This document shows positions 24,738 through 33,863 of a DNA stretch of 37,715 bases, piece after piece (position 1 is the first letter of the stretch; each line of letters starts with the position of its first letter). A program made the position numbers and the translations under genes. The stretch comes from Alphaproteobacteria bacterium RIFCSPLOWO2_01_FULL_40_26 (GTDB lineage Bacteria; Pseudomonadota; Alphaproteobacteria; Rickettsiales; UBA1997). The stretch is taken from NCBI GenBank assembly GCA_001767955.1, contig MEMO01000027.1, forward strand, positions 36,586 to 74,300. Reading direction: 5' to 3'. A model generated the notes under the pieces. It made no database searches. It was not told the DNA's origin and saw only the letters and a program-made list of their open reading frames with translations.

Positions 24738-26252
24738 CTAATTCACCATTCCCCAATCCGGATCAGTAGCACCTTCACCTTCCGGTGTTGAAACTTCAAA
24801 TTCAAAACCGGTGACGATGTCAATGATGTGAAGCCTTGGAATTGAATCACGGCCATAAGGGCCTTTTTTCTTTGAAAAAATCAGATAACGCCCGTTTGGC
24901 GACCATTTTGCGCCTTCAACTAAATAGCCACTGGTCAGTAATTTTTCTTCTTTGCCATTTGGCGACATTACGCCGATGAAAAATTGTCCGCCCTTGATTT
25001 TCGTAAAAGCAATCAACTTGCCGTCCGGCGACCATACAGGCTTGGAATAACTTCCACCAGCAACCGAAATTCTCTTCACCGATGAGCCATCAACATCCAT
25101 TACATAAATTTGTTGGCCAGCCTCACGATCGGAAGCAAAAGCAATATATTTGCCATCTGGCGAATAAGATGGAGTTGTATCAATCGCCGGATTTTTGGTC
25201 AGTTTTTTGGCAAAATTTCCAGCAATGTTTAGCTCGTAAATATCGCTATTGCCATCTTCAATTGTCGAAAGCACAAGCAAATCAGAATCAGATGGGTGCA
25301 CGCCAGGAGCAATAGTTGTGCTACGGAATCCTCCAACTTTGTAACTGCGCAAATTTTTTAGATTGAGAGAAAAAAGATGAGGCCTGTTCTGAAAATAACG
25401 TATGTAAAAAATATCATCACGTCTCTTGCCAAAAACCGGCGTTAAAACCAGATCATGGCCATCGGTTAAAACACGATGATTTTCGCCGTCAAAATCAATG
25501 ATGTTAATGCGTTTCACGCGCTTTCTGGCTGATCCTGATTCAGAGGCATAAAGAATCTGCGAATTGAAATGCCCCAATTTCTCACCGCTAATCGCCTTGA
25601 AAATCTCGTTGGAAATTATGTTGGCCATCTTGCGATAATTATCTTTTGAGGCGGTATAAAATTTTCCGAAAAGCTGGCGTTGATCGAGCACATCCCACAT
25701 GCGAATACGCAGCTCAAGATTACCGCTTAAATCATAGTTGAATTGCGCCACCACAATGGCGCCGATTCCGGCTTTAAGATATTTTTCAAAATTCGGCAGC
25801 GATTCAACTGTGAGATTTTCCTGAGCTAATTCTTCATTGAGAGAGGCAATGGTGGTGGTGTTTGAGATCATGATTTCCATCTGCCCGCTTGATTTGACGA
25901 CATCAAAAAGATCGGTGGTTTTTAAGTTTCTTCTGATGCGCTCAAGAATTTCGGCAGCATCGGTTCTTAAACGCGCATCAACCACATCAAATCCAAAAAA
26001 CAAAATTTTTGTTTTGGGAATTTCTTCATTTTTAACAGAAAAGGAAACGGTGGCAAAGGCTTGATTGGCAAGGCTTGATAGCAGGGTTAGAAAAACTGCG
26101 ATTCTTAAAATTTTGTGTCTTTTTCGTGCTTCGTGCTTCGTGCTTCGTGCTTCGTGGTTTAAAACTACCGAAGCACGATGCACGAAGCACGAAGCACGAA
26201 ATATTTCGAGCACATAATTTCGTATAACAGCCAAAAAAACTATGATTCTCAT
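24738..26252 (-). CDS. tolB: Tol-Pal system protein TolB with an element inserted before its signal peptide
   Basis: 504 residues from ATG 26252, which overlaps the hslV stop by one base (TGATG). Periplasmic beta-propeller that links Pal and TolA in outer-membrane constriction. The N-terminal domain is followed by repeated PD40 blades, e.g. TTPSYSPDGKYIAFASDR, SKPVWSPDGKLIAFT and AKWSPNGRYLIFS. A signal peptide LRIAVFLTLLSSLANQAFA is readable at about 51-69, not at the N-terminus. The first residues [10 protein letters not shown] look like a second copy of its start, and the about 40 residues between come from a heptamer-core element. A 50-residue charged extension before the hydrophobic core is unusual for secretion. 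No ATG lies close to the real signal sequence. Confidence 0.95.
   Translation of the reverse strand: MRIIVFLAVIRNYVLEIFRASCFVHRASVVLNHEARSTKHEARKRHKILRIAVFLTLLSSLANQAFATVSFSVKNEEIPKTKILFFGFDVVDARLRTDAAEILERIRRNLKTTDLFDVVKSSGQMEIMISNTTTIASLNEELAQENLTVESLPNFEKYLKAGIGAIVVAQFNYDLSGNLELRIRMWDVLDQRQLFGKFYTASKDNYRKMANIISNEIFKAISGEKLGHFNSQILYASESGSARKRVKRINIIDFDGENHRVLTDGHDLVLTPVFGKRRDDIFYIRYFQNRPHLFSLNLKNLRSYKVGGFRSTTIAPGVHPSDSDLLVLSTIEDGNSDIYELNIAGNFAKKLTKNPAIDTTPSYSPDGKYIAFASDREAGQQIYVMDVDGSSVKRISVAGGSYSKPVWSPDGKLIAFTKIKGGQFFIGVMSPNGKEEKLLTSGYLVEGAKWSPNGRYLIFSKKKGPYGRDSIPRLHIIDIVTGFEFEVSTPEGEGATDPDWGMVN
26098..26233 (+). mobile_element. Heptamer-core element at the tolB 5' end
   Basis: Plus-strand reading: GATTCTTAAAATTTTGTGTC at the left, four CGTGCTT heptamers, GTGGTTTAAAACTACC, four heptamers of the inverse type, and CGTATAACAGCC at the right. 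AAAAACT occurs beside both ends (26091-26097 and 26235-26241), a decayed target duplication. Left and right flanks also share AGAATCxxAGTTTTTxT on the coding strand. Confidence 0.85.
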
Positions 26253-26803
26253 CACAATGCCTCAATCACGATATTGCAATTGGTATAAACACACAAATCC
26301 GCAGCAATTTTCATTGATTTTTTGACGATTTCCTCAGCCGATAAATTTTCAACTGAAGCCAAAGCGCGCGCGGCAGCAAGAGCATAATTTCCGCCGGAAC
26401 CAATTCCGGCAATGCCATCTTCCGGCTCAAGCACATCGCCATTTCCGGTTAAAACCAGCGAGATATTTTTATCGACTACAATCATCATCGCTTCGAGACG
26501 GCGCAGATATTTGTCGGTGCGCCAATCCTTCGCCAATTCAACACAGGCGCGCATTAGCTGATTTGGATATTGTTCCAACTTTGTTTCAAGACGCTCAAAC
26601 AAAGTAAATGCGTCAGCCGTTGCACCGGCAAAACCGCCGATAATTGAACCATCGCCAAGCTTGCGGATTTTTTTGGCATTGGATTTAAGAACCGTTGAAC
26701 CAAACGAAACCTGGCCATCGCCAGCAATGGCGACATGACCGTTTTTACGAACTGCAAGAATTGTTGTGCCGTAAAGTTTGGAAGAATCTTTGTGATCGAA
26801 CAT
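26252..26803 (-). CDS. hslV: ATP-dependent protease subunit HslV
   Basis: 183 residues. Proteasome-like peptidase of the HslUV complex. A 12-residue pro-segment [12 protein letters not shown] precedes catalytic T13 in [23 protein letters not shown]. Further family blocks: [43 protein letters not shown] and [16 protein letters not shown]. Normally hslU lies next to hslV; here tolB and queE follow in a tight run and hslU is not in the window. An element sits between this gene and divergent ampG. Confidence 0.96.
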   Translation of the reverse strand: MFDHKDSSKLYGTTILAVRKNGHVAIAGDGQVSFGSTVLKSNAKKIRKLGDGSIIGGFAGATADAFTLFERLETKLEQYPNQLMRACVELAKDWRTDKYLRRLEAMMIVVDKNISLVLTGNGDVLEPEDGIAGIGSGGNYALAAARALASVENLSAEEIVKKSMKIAADLCVYTNCNIVIEAL

Positions 26804-26811
26804 AAGCGAAT

Positions 26812-26969
26812 TATTGTTATCAGAAATCTTGTATCCAATTTAGATCCTGAAACAAGTTCAGGATGACAATCTGGAGTTCAGGATGACAATCTGGGGAAGA
26901 TGGCTTCAAAACATGTCATCCTGAACTTGTTTCAGGATCTAATTGGATACAAGATTTTTGATAACAACC
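26812..26969. mobile_element. CCTGAAACAAGTTCAGG-core element variant between hslV and ampG
   Basis: Termini TTGTTATCAGAAATCTTGTA and its near inverse ending GATAACAACC, with an inner TCCAATTTAGATCC / GGATCTAATTGGA pair and two inverted CCTGAAACAAGTTCAGG copies. The left core arm has a 22-nt internal duplication (GTTCAGGATGACAATCTGG occurs twice). Flanks CGAATTAT and CGATTTAC are only partly alike, so the target duplication is uncertain. It separates two divergent genes, so their promoters must lie inside or beside it. Confidence 0.85.
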
Positions 26970-27017
26970 CGATTTACGATTACAAATTAAACAAACGTAA
27001 ACTGTAAATATTTTTTA

Positions 27018-28259
27018 ATGTCAGAAAAAAAATCCTACAAAAACTTCACTATAATCTTCTTCTTTGGCCTCTCCTCCGGCTTGCCGATTGCTTTGATTTT
27101 ATCAACTCTCAAAGCGCTTCTTCTTGAAAAAGGTTTTGATCTTAAAACCATCGGATTTTTTTCTTTGGTGAGTTTGCCATATAGTTTAAAAATTTTTTTT
27201 GCGCCGATCATTGATTCATTTTCATTGCCGCTTCTGACCAGAATTTTTGGACAAAGAAGATCCTGGATAATTTTCACACAATTGCTTTTGGCGATTTTTA
27301 TTTTCGCTCTTGGAATTGGTGGAATTTTTTCCCATTTAAGCTCGATTGCAATTTTTGCTTTTCTTGTTGGCCTTGCATCCGCAAGCCAGGATATTGTGAT
27401 TGACGCCTATCGTATCGAACTGATTAGGAAAGAAGATCAAGGTTTGGCCGCGGGATTCTATGTTTATGGCTATCGCATCGGCATGCTGATTTCCGGCGCT
27501 TTCGCTTTGGCTTTGGCGCAAATAATTTCCTGGGATGCGGTTTATTTTCTGATGGCAGGCTTCATGCTGTCTTGTATTGCGATCACGTTATTTGCCAAAG
27601 AAACGCGCAAAAACTGGCGCCGGACAAATCATAATTTTTTTTCCTGGTTTAAAAATTTTGTCGTCGAACCTTTGCGTGATTTTACTTTGCGTGAAAAATG
27701 GCTGGTGATTTTGGCCTTTGTGATTTGTTTCAAACTTGCTGATGCCTTCGCCGGAAATCTGACTTTGCCATTTCTGCTCGAAATCGGTTTCACCAAAATC
27801 CAGATCGCCGGAATCGTCAAAACTTTTGGACTTTTCGCCACTCTGTTTGGCGTTTTTTGCGGCGGCATTTTAACCAAAAAAATCGGCATCATCAAAACTC
27901 TGTGGATCGCAGCAATTATGCAGGCATTGTCGAACCTGACTTTCGCTTATCTTGCCAAAATCGGCAGCGATATAAACTCACTTTATTTGGCAATTTTTGC
28001 TGAAAATTTTTCTGGTGGAATCGGCGATGCAGTTTTTATCGCCTATTTAAGCAGCCTTTGCAACGTGGCTTTCAGCGCTACGCAATATGCTCTTCTGGTT
28101 TCACTTGCAACCTTTGCCAGAAGCTTTTTAACCGCAAGCGCCGGAATTTTTGCACAGAATTTTGGCTGGTATAATTTCTTCATTTTCTCCACATTGCTTG
28201 CTATTCCCGGATTACTATTCTTATTTTGGTTGACGCAGAGAAAAATAATAAAACCATGA
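27018..28259 (+). CDS. ampG: AmpG-like MFS transporter (muropeptide permease family)
   Basis: 413 residues with about 12 predicted TM segments. The N-terminal NFTIIFFFGLSSGLPIALILSTLKALLLEKGFDLKTIGFFSLVSLPYSLKIFFAPIID-like stretch (10-65) matches AmpG. GQRRSWI follows, and ASQDIVIDAYRIELI (about 121-135) is the AmpG signature SQDIxxDAyR. AmpG imports GlcNAc-anhydroMurNAc peptides during wall recycling. Rickettsiales carry several AmpG paralogues that may carry other substrates, so the exact substrate is open. Followed by a hairpin repeat and virB4. Confidence 0.88.
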   Translation: MSEKKSYKNFTIIFFFGLSSGLPIALILSTLKALLLEKGFDLKTIGFFSLVSLPYSLKIFFAPIIDSFSLPLLTRIFGQRRSWIIFTQLLLAIFIFALGIGGIFSHLSSIAIFAFLVGLASASQDIVIDAYRIELIRKEDQGLAAGFYVYGYRIGMLISGAFALALAQIISWDAVYFLMAGFMLSCIAITLFAKETRKNWRRTNHNFFSWFKNFVVEPLRDFTLREKWLVILAFVICFKLADAFAGNLTLPFLLEIGFTKIQIAGIVKTFGLFATLFGVFCGGILTKKIGIIKTLWIAAIMQALSNLTFAYLAKIGSDINSLYLAIFAENFSGGIGDAVFIAYLSSLCNVAFSATQYALLVSLATFARSFLTASAGIFAQNFGWYNFFIFSTLLAIPGLLFLFWLTQRKIIKP

Positions 28260-28277
28260 ACCTCTCCAACCCCCCAG

Positions 28278-28309
28278 CCCCCTCCTCTCCTAAACAGGAG
28301 AGTAGGGGG
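28278..28309. repeat. C-rich/G-rich hairpin between ampG and virB4
   Basis: CCCCCTCCTCTCCT and AGGAGAGTAGGGGG pair over 13 of 14 positions around AAAC. Similar in kind to the hairpin at 2-24. It could help end ampG transcription, but no U-run follows. Confidence 0.7.
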
Positions 28310-28359
28310 AGGTCGCGCATACGCGTCGACTTCTTCATAACAAAAGATCGAGTTTGTAA

Positions 28360-30747
28360 ATGCGCCTTACAACCTTAAAACCGGAAAAAGAAAAAATCGC
28401 CAAAGGCGAAGTTTCGGCCGCGCATTTTATTCCCTACAAATGCCATTGGAATTCTAACACTATCCTGACCTACAAAGAAGAGCTGGTTCGCGTCATAAAA
28501 ATCAAAGGTTTTGCTTTTGAAACCGCTGACGACATTGATATAGATCTCAAAAAAAATGCCAGAAACAACCTGCTGAAAGGCATGGCTTCCGGCAATTTTT
28601 CGCTTTATTTCCATACTCTCCGCCGCAAAGAAAAAGGCTTTCCTGATGGCGATATGCCTGATTTATTTTCCGAACGCGTTAACAAGGAATGGGCGCAAAA
28701 ACACTCCGACGAAAAATGCTTTATCAACGAACATTATCTAACACTGGTCAGAGGCGCTGATACTTCCGGAGCGGCTGTGCTTGAGCATATGGCCAAAAAG
28801 CTGCAACATCGAACCGACAAAACTTCCTGGGAAAATTACATGCGCGAATCATTTGACGAGCTTGACGAAATGACCGAGCGCATTTTAAACGGCTTTGGCA
28901 ATTATGGCGCACATTTGCTGGAGCTTAACGAAACCGAAGATGGGGTGGTTTCCGAAGTATTGGAATTTTTATGCCGTCTCATAAATTGTGGACATACCCA
29001 GCCAATCACTGTGCCACTTAGTGAGATCTCTCACCACCTTCCAGTTAGTCGACTTTATTTCGGCAATAAATCGATTGAGGCACATCATATCGGCGGAGTC
29101 AAATATGCGGGAATAGTTTCGATCAAAGAATATCGCCCCTCAACCCATGCCGGAGTTTTCGACGGTTTTATGCAGATGCCATTTGAACTAATCATCAGCC
29201 AATCATTTTCCTTCATCAATCGCATGGTGGCAATCAGCTCGATGCAATTACAACAAAGACGATTGGTGCAATCGGAAGATGTCGCGGTTTCACAAATTCA
29301 GGAAATCGATCAGGCACTTGATTCAGCAATGAGTGGCGAATTCGGATTTGGTTTGCATCACTTGACAGTCTTATGCATTGAAGACACCCCAAAATCATTG
29401 GAAAGCGCTTTGTCACTTGCGATAGTTGAACTTTCCAATTCCGGTATTACCGGTGTACGCGAGAAAATGAATCTCGAACCGGCCTTTTGGGCACAATTGC
29501 CCTGCAATGCCGAATTTATGGCGCGCAGAAGCGTGATTAACACCTTCAATATCGTCTCCTTCGCTTCCTTCCACAATTACCCTTCCGGCAAAAGAAAGAA
29601 AAATCACTGGGGCGATGCGGTAACAGTTTTAAACACTGTTTCTGGAACGCCATATTTCTTCAGCTTCCATGTGCGCGATGTCGGACACACCATGATCATC
29701 GGACCAACCGGCGCCGGTAAAACCGTTTTGTTGAACTTTCTCTGCGCCCAAGCACAAAAATTCAATCCACGTCTGTTTTTCTTTGACAAGGATCGCGGCG
29801 CGGAAATTTTCGTGCGCGCGGTACGCGGTCGCTATATGATCCCCGATGCCGCCAAAGTCTCTGGTTTCAATCCTTTCCAGCTTGAAGATAACAACGAAAA
29901 TCGCGCTTTTCTGATCGAATTTCTCAAGGCACTAGTTTTAACCGGAGAAGCGCCTTTGCCAGCTCATGAAGTTGAGCGCCTCAATGAAGCGGTGAATGGC
30001 AATTACAAATTACCAAAAAATCATCGCAGATTGCGCAATATCGCCGCTTTCATGGGTTTAGGCGGACCGGGCACTTTAGCCGGAAGGCTTTCGATGTGGC
30101 ATTCTGGCGGTTCGCATTCAAAGTTATTCGACAATGAAGATGACGTTATTGATTTCACTTCAGCACGCACCTTCGGCATCGAAATGGCAAGCATACTTTC
30201 TGACAAAGCGGCAATTGCACCAGTTCTGCTCTATCTCTTCCATCGCATTCAATCTTCACTGCGTGGCGACCCAACAATGATCGTGCTCGACGAGGCCTGG
30301 GCCTTGATTGGCAATCCGGTTTTTGCGCCAAAAATCAAAGATTGGCTGAAGGTTTTGCGGAAACTGAATTGTTTCGTGGTCTTTGCCACGCAATCAGTTG
30401 AGGATGCCGCTAAAAGCAGTATTTCCGACACTTTGGTGCAACAAACTTCAACACAAATTTTTCTTCCCAATCTCAAAGCCACTACACTTTACCGCGAAGT
30501 TTTTATGCTTTCCGAACGCGAATTTAATCTGGTCAAAACCACCGACCCTTCAACCAGATTTTTTTTGGTCAAACAGGATAATGACGGCGTAATCGCCCGC
30601 ATTGATTTGGGCGGAATGGATGAGGTAATTCGCGTGCTTTCGGCACGTGCCGATACCATAATTCTGCTAGATAAAATCATAGATGAAGTCGGTGACGATC
30701 CTGATGATTGGCTACCGGTTTATTACGAAAAATCGGGCAAATCGTGA
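28360..30747 (+). CDS. virB4: Type IV secretion ATPase VirB4
   Basis: 795 residues, normal length. Cytoplasmic ATPase that powers assembly and substrate transfer in VirB/D4 systems. The N-terminal CagE/VirB4 domain includes FISRxH-like FDGFMQMPFELIISQSFSFI (267-286). The ATPase domain has Walker A GPTGAGKT (448-455), FFFDKDRGAEIFVRA, and Walker B MIVLDEAW (640-647) with SVEDAAKSSISDTLVQQTSTQIFLPN toward the C-terminus. virB6 follows, as in Rickettsiales virB3-virB4-virB6 clusters. No virB3 precedes it here. Confidence 0.97.
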   Translation: MRLTTLKPEKEKIAKGEVSAAHFIPYKCHWNSNTILTYKEELVRVIKIKGFAFETADDIDIDLKKNARNNLLKGMASGNFSLYFHTLRRKEKGFPDGDMPDLFSERVNKEWAQKHSDEKCFINEHYLTLVRGADTSGAAVLEHMAKKLQHRTDKTSWENYMRESFDELDEMTERILNGFGNYGAHLLELNETEDGVVSEVLEFLCRLINCGHTQPITVPLSEISHHLPVSRLYFGNKSIEAHHIGGVKYAGIVSIKEYRPSTHAGVFDGFMQMPFELIISQSFSFINRMVAISSMQLQQRRLVQSEDVAVSQIQEIDQALDSAMSGEFGFGLHHLTVLCIEDTPKSLESALSLAIVELSNSGITGVREKMNLEPAFWAQLPCNAEFMARRSVINTFNIVSFASFHNYPSGKRKKNHWGDAVTVLNTVSGTPYFFSFHVRDVGHTMIIGPTGAGKTVLLNFLCAQAQKFNPRLFFFDKDRGAEIFVRAVRGRYMIPDAAKVSGFNPFQLEDNNENRAFLIEFLKALVLTGEAPLPAHEVERLNEAVNGNYKLPKNHRRLRNIAAFMGLGGPGTLAGRLSMWHSGGSHSKLFDNEDDVIDFTSARTFGIEMASILSDKAAIAPVLLYLFHRIQSSLRGDPTMIVLDEAWALIGNPVFAPKIKDWLKVLRKLNCFVVFATQSVEDAAKSSISDTLVQQTSTQIFLPNLKATTLYREVFMLSEREFNLVKTTDPSTRFFLVKQDNDGVIARIDLGGMDEVIRVLSARADTIILLDKIIDEVGDDPDDWLPVYYEKSGKS

Positions 30748-30764
30748 TACGAAAAATAGGAATT

Positions 30765-30956
30765 ATTGTTAGAATTCGTGCTTCGTGCTTCGTGCTTCGT
30801 GCTTCGTGGTTTAAGCTTATCGAAGCACGATGCACGATGCACAATGCACGAATATGGAAGCATGGTGGTTTGTTGTCTTTGATTAAGCTTATCGAAGCAC
30901 GATGCACGATGCACGATGCACGAATATGGAAGCATGGTGGTTTGTTGTCTTTGATC
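30765..30956 (+). mobile_element. Degenerate heptamer element plus 72-bp tandem duplication at the virB6 5' end
   Basis: ATTGTTAGAATTCGTGC keeps a shortened element end. Four CGTGCTT heptamers follow, then TGGTTTAAGCTTATC and the inverse array. The stretch 30813-30884 is repeated at 30885-30956 with two mismatches (72 bp = 24 codons). There is no AAAATTTTGTGTC segment and no evident target duplication. It fills the virB4-virB6 gap. Confidence 0.85.
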
Positions 30957-33860
30957 CTGATGTTGCTTTTTTTCTCAATAATTTCCCCAAAAAATTCTTA
31001 CGCTGCGATTGATTATGGAGCTGGCAGAACCAGAACCTGCACTGTTTCCGGCAAAAATGTGACGGTTGAAGGTCTTGATTTTAATCCAACAGATGGCGGT
31101 AAGGATATAGAATTTGTGATGAGCAATCCGGTATGCCTCACTGTTGCCATCACTTCCTATGCGGCGGTAAAAGTTGCAATAGCCATTATGAATAACACCT
31201 GCGGCACTGGCAGCGCCATAAGGATAGCGCCATCGCCACTTCTTGATCTGGTCGACATCGCTAAATCAACCGCCAAAGCCGGAGTTAATGGAGCTTGTTG
31301 GGGGGCAATTGCCGGCACTGGTGGCGCCATGGGCATCGCACTTGGACAGCTTGGAATAATTTATGGCATAGCAACCGGAGTTTATAGCAACACCAAAATC
31401 TGCGGCGCGGAATGGTTAAAACCAGATCCTGTCACTTACAACATCAGCGCTTATGACTATAAGCAAACTATTAAACTCTGGGTTGAAGGAAAAATGGCTA
31501 ATGGTTCAGTTACGACTTCTGACCAAAAATACCGTGAATGGTTTTATGGCGGCGTGGAAGTCGAAGACAACCCTGATGATGAAGAACCATGTCGTGATCC
31601 AACCGGTGGTGAAAACAGCAAAATTAACGGTCAATATCCAATACAAAAATATTACCTTAAAGGCACACCAACCGGCAATTTTAGCTGTGAAAAATATTTT
31701 TATCCCGAAGGAAGGGCTTTGAACGGTGTTGACTTCGACACAATGCGCAATGCTTACAATTGCTGCTTGAGAAGGAGTCAGGAATATATCTGCATCGATT
31801 ATTCCGGAAACAAACTATTCTGTAAGGCTGGCAGCATTTGCAATATTTCCGGCATTTATTTTACCGCACGATCTTTGGATGAAGGAAGGATGTTATGCGC
31901 TGAAAGCTATAGCCTGTGCCCTTACAATTTCACAATTGGAGGTGGTTCGGAATATTGTGATTATTACCGCGATGGCACATGGAACAGCTCGCAGGGACGC
32001 TGGATAATGATCACCAAAGAACAAATTGATGCCAGCGACTGCGCCAGCAACAGCGAAATCAGGAACGCCGATTGCACCTTCAGCAACAAAGCCGGTAAAT
32101 GCAAAAATTATTGCCAATATCTGCGACATTGCACCATCACTTCTGAAAAAGGATTTTCTTATGTCAGTAGTTTGAGTTCAGCATATTTTGCCGAAGCATG
32201 TATGAATTTTGAAGGCGATTCACAAAATAAAACCGCGGCGCCCGGAGGTTTTTTGATCGGCAGCCAAAAACATTTTAGCGCACCTATTGCGCAATGCATG
32301 AAAGAAACTTTGGAAAATGTTTTTTATAACCGCGCCGGTCATAGCAAATGTCTGAATTACAATGAAGCTCCTTCAGCAAATGGTGTTTGTCCCAGCGGTT
32401 TGTATGCAATGACATCCAATAACTTCCTTCACAAAAAGGGAGAAAAGGTCAAATTGGTATCATTCTTCACCATGCTGCAGGATGCTCTGCAATTTTTTGT
32501 AAAACTTGTTCTGACTTTATCCATCACCTTTTATGGCATGAATATTTTGTTGTTTAAAACCAGCCTCGGCAACAAGAAGGAGATATTAACCTACATACTG
32601 AAAATCGGGCTGGTCATGTATTTTGCCACAGGAGATGCCTGGCAATCAACGTTCTTCAACAGCGTTTATGGCGCATCGTCAGAATTTGCCATGATGGTTT
32701 TCAAAATTGAAACTATGCAGGAGCCAAACAAAAGAGACGGTTGCCAATTCGGACGGATTTCACTGCCGGACGGCAGCGAGCAAGTTGCAACGACATACCC
32801 AGCCGGCAAAGAATATCTGGCAATTTGGGATACGCTTGATTGCAAAATCATGCGCTATCTTGGTTTTGGCCCGGAAGCCTCCGCCGCCAATATTGTCATG
32901 CTGATTCTGGCAGGATATTTCACCGGCGCGGTTGGGGTTTATTTTTCCCTGTCATTAATGATCTTTGGATTGTTGCTGATTGCGGCAACGATCAGGGCTT
33001 TGCACATATTCCTCGCCTCATGCCTATCAATCATCATCATGGTTTTTGTTTCGCCAATTATCATACCTCTGACGCTATTTGAAAAAACCAAAAGCATTTT
33101 TGACAATTGGCTCAAAGAGCTGATCAGTTTTGTTTTGCAGCCGATGATACTTTTTGCCTATATCGCCATTTTTGTGACGATAATGGATAAAACCATGATT
33201 GGCAGCGCCAACTTTTTTGGTGATCCTCCATCAAAAACAATCGACTGCCAGGAAAGATGTGTCAGTGATTCAGGCATTTTGGTCAATAACGACTCTGATC
33301 TAAACAATGATGATATCGACTGCCAGGAGAACCGCTTAATTAACCCATTGAATGACAGCGTTGCCTGTCTGATTGGAGTTAGCGCTTACAAATCGCATCC
33401 GGCGCTGCAAATGATCGGCATACCTATTCCAATGATAGCCAACCTTCTTTCCAGCAATATCAAAGAACGTGTTTTAACTATTCTGAAAGGCGCGTTGGTA
33501 ATGTATCTGATCTACAAATTCATGGATCAAATACCTGGCATTGCTTCAAATCTAACAGGTGGCAGCGGTCTGCCACAAAGCAAGGCTGATGGTGTTAAAA
33601 TGTTTAAGGCCATCGCCGGCGGCACTGCAGAAATTCAAAAACGCTTGTCCAGAGGCGCTTTGAATGCTGGAAAAAATGCCGCGGGAAAGTTGCGCGATGG
33701 GGCCAAAGATATGGCAAAAACAGCTGGCGACAAAGGCAAATCAGTTTCTGACGCTATAAGACCAGGGGGAGAAGATTCGCCGCAAGGAGAAGAAAAGAGC
33801 GGAACAGACTCGGCACAAGGAGAAGAAAATAATGGAACAGATTCGTCACAGAAGGAGTGA
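30909..33860 (+). CDS. virB6: Type IV secretion protein VirB6, large Rickettsiales type
   Basis: 983 residues from ATG 30909. The frame is open from a TTG at 30708 that overlaps virB4, but those residues are element sequence. Start choices at 30837, 30909 and 30960 all lack a Shine-Dalgarno sequence. A signal-like hydrophobic stretch LLSLILMLLFFSIISPKNSYA precedes the mature part. Residues about 20-500 are Cys-rich and probably periplasmic (CRDP, NCCLRR, CxxYCQYLRHC). TM segments cluster at about 518-548, 563-580, 655-725, 738-760 and 850-870, the VirB6/TrbL polytopic core. The C-terminal about 110 residues are charged with an imperfect SxQGEExxGTD repeat. VirB6 forms part of the inner-membrane channel. 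The stop lies in a target duplication of the next element. Confidence 0.9.
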   Translation: MHDARIWKHGGLLSLILMLLFFSIISPKNSYAAIDYGAGRTRTCTVSGKNVTVEGLDFNPTDGGKDIEFVMSNPVCLTVAITSYAAVKVAIAIMNNTCGTGSAIRIAPSPLLDLVDIAKSTAKAGVNGACWGAIAGTGGAMGIALGQLGIIYGIATGVYSNTKICGAEWLKPDPVTYNISAYDYKQTIKLWVEGKMANGSVTTSDQKYREWFYGGVEVEDNPDDEEPCRDPTGGENSKINGQYPIQKYYLKGTPTGNFSCEKYFYPEGRALNGVDFDTMRNAYNCCLRRSQEYICIDYSGNKLFCKAGSICNISGIYFTARSLDEGRMLCAESYSLCPYNFTIGGGSEYCDYYRDGTWNSSQGRWIMITKEQIDASDCASNSEIRNADCTFSNKAGKCKNYCQYLRHCTITSEKGFSYVSSLSSAYFAEACMNFEGDSQNKTAAPGGFLIGSQKHFSAPIAQCMKETLENVFYNRAGHSKCLNYNEAPSANGVCPSGLYAMTSNNFLHKKGEKVKLVSFFTMLQDALQFFVKLVLTLSITFYGMNILLFKTSLGNKKEILTYILKIGLVMYFATGDAWQSTFFNSVYGASSEFAMMVFKIETMQEPNKRDGCQFGRISLPDGSEQVATTYPAGKEYLAIWDTLDCKIMRYLGFGPEASAANIVMLILAGYFTGAVGVYFSLSLMIFGLLLIAATIRALHIFLASCLSIIIMVFVSPIIIPLTLFEKTKSIFDNWLKELISFVLQPMILFAYIAIFVTIMDKTMIGSANFFGDPPSKTIDCQERCVSDSGILVNNDSDLNNDDIDCQENRLINPLNDSVACLIGVSAYKSHPALQMIGIPIPMIANLLSSNIKERVLTILKGALVMYLIYKFMDQIPGIASNLTGGSGLPQSKADGVKMFKAIAGGTAEIQKRLSRGALNAGKNAAGKLRDGAKDMAKTAGDKGKSVSDAIRPGGEDSPQGEEKSGTDSAQGEENNGTDSSQKE

Positions 33861-33863
33861 ATG

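Noticed and set aside
30708-30908. virB6 starting at TTG 30708
   Set aside because: It overlaps the virB4 end, and the added residues are translated repeat sequence (RASCFVLRAS...). Kept only as a possible coupling start.
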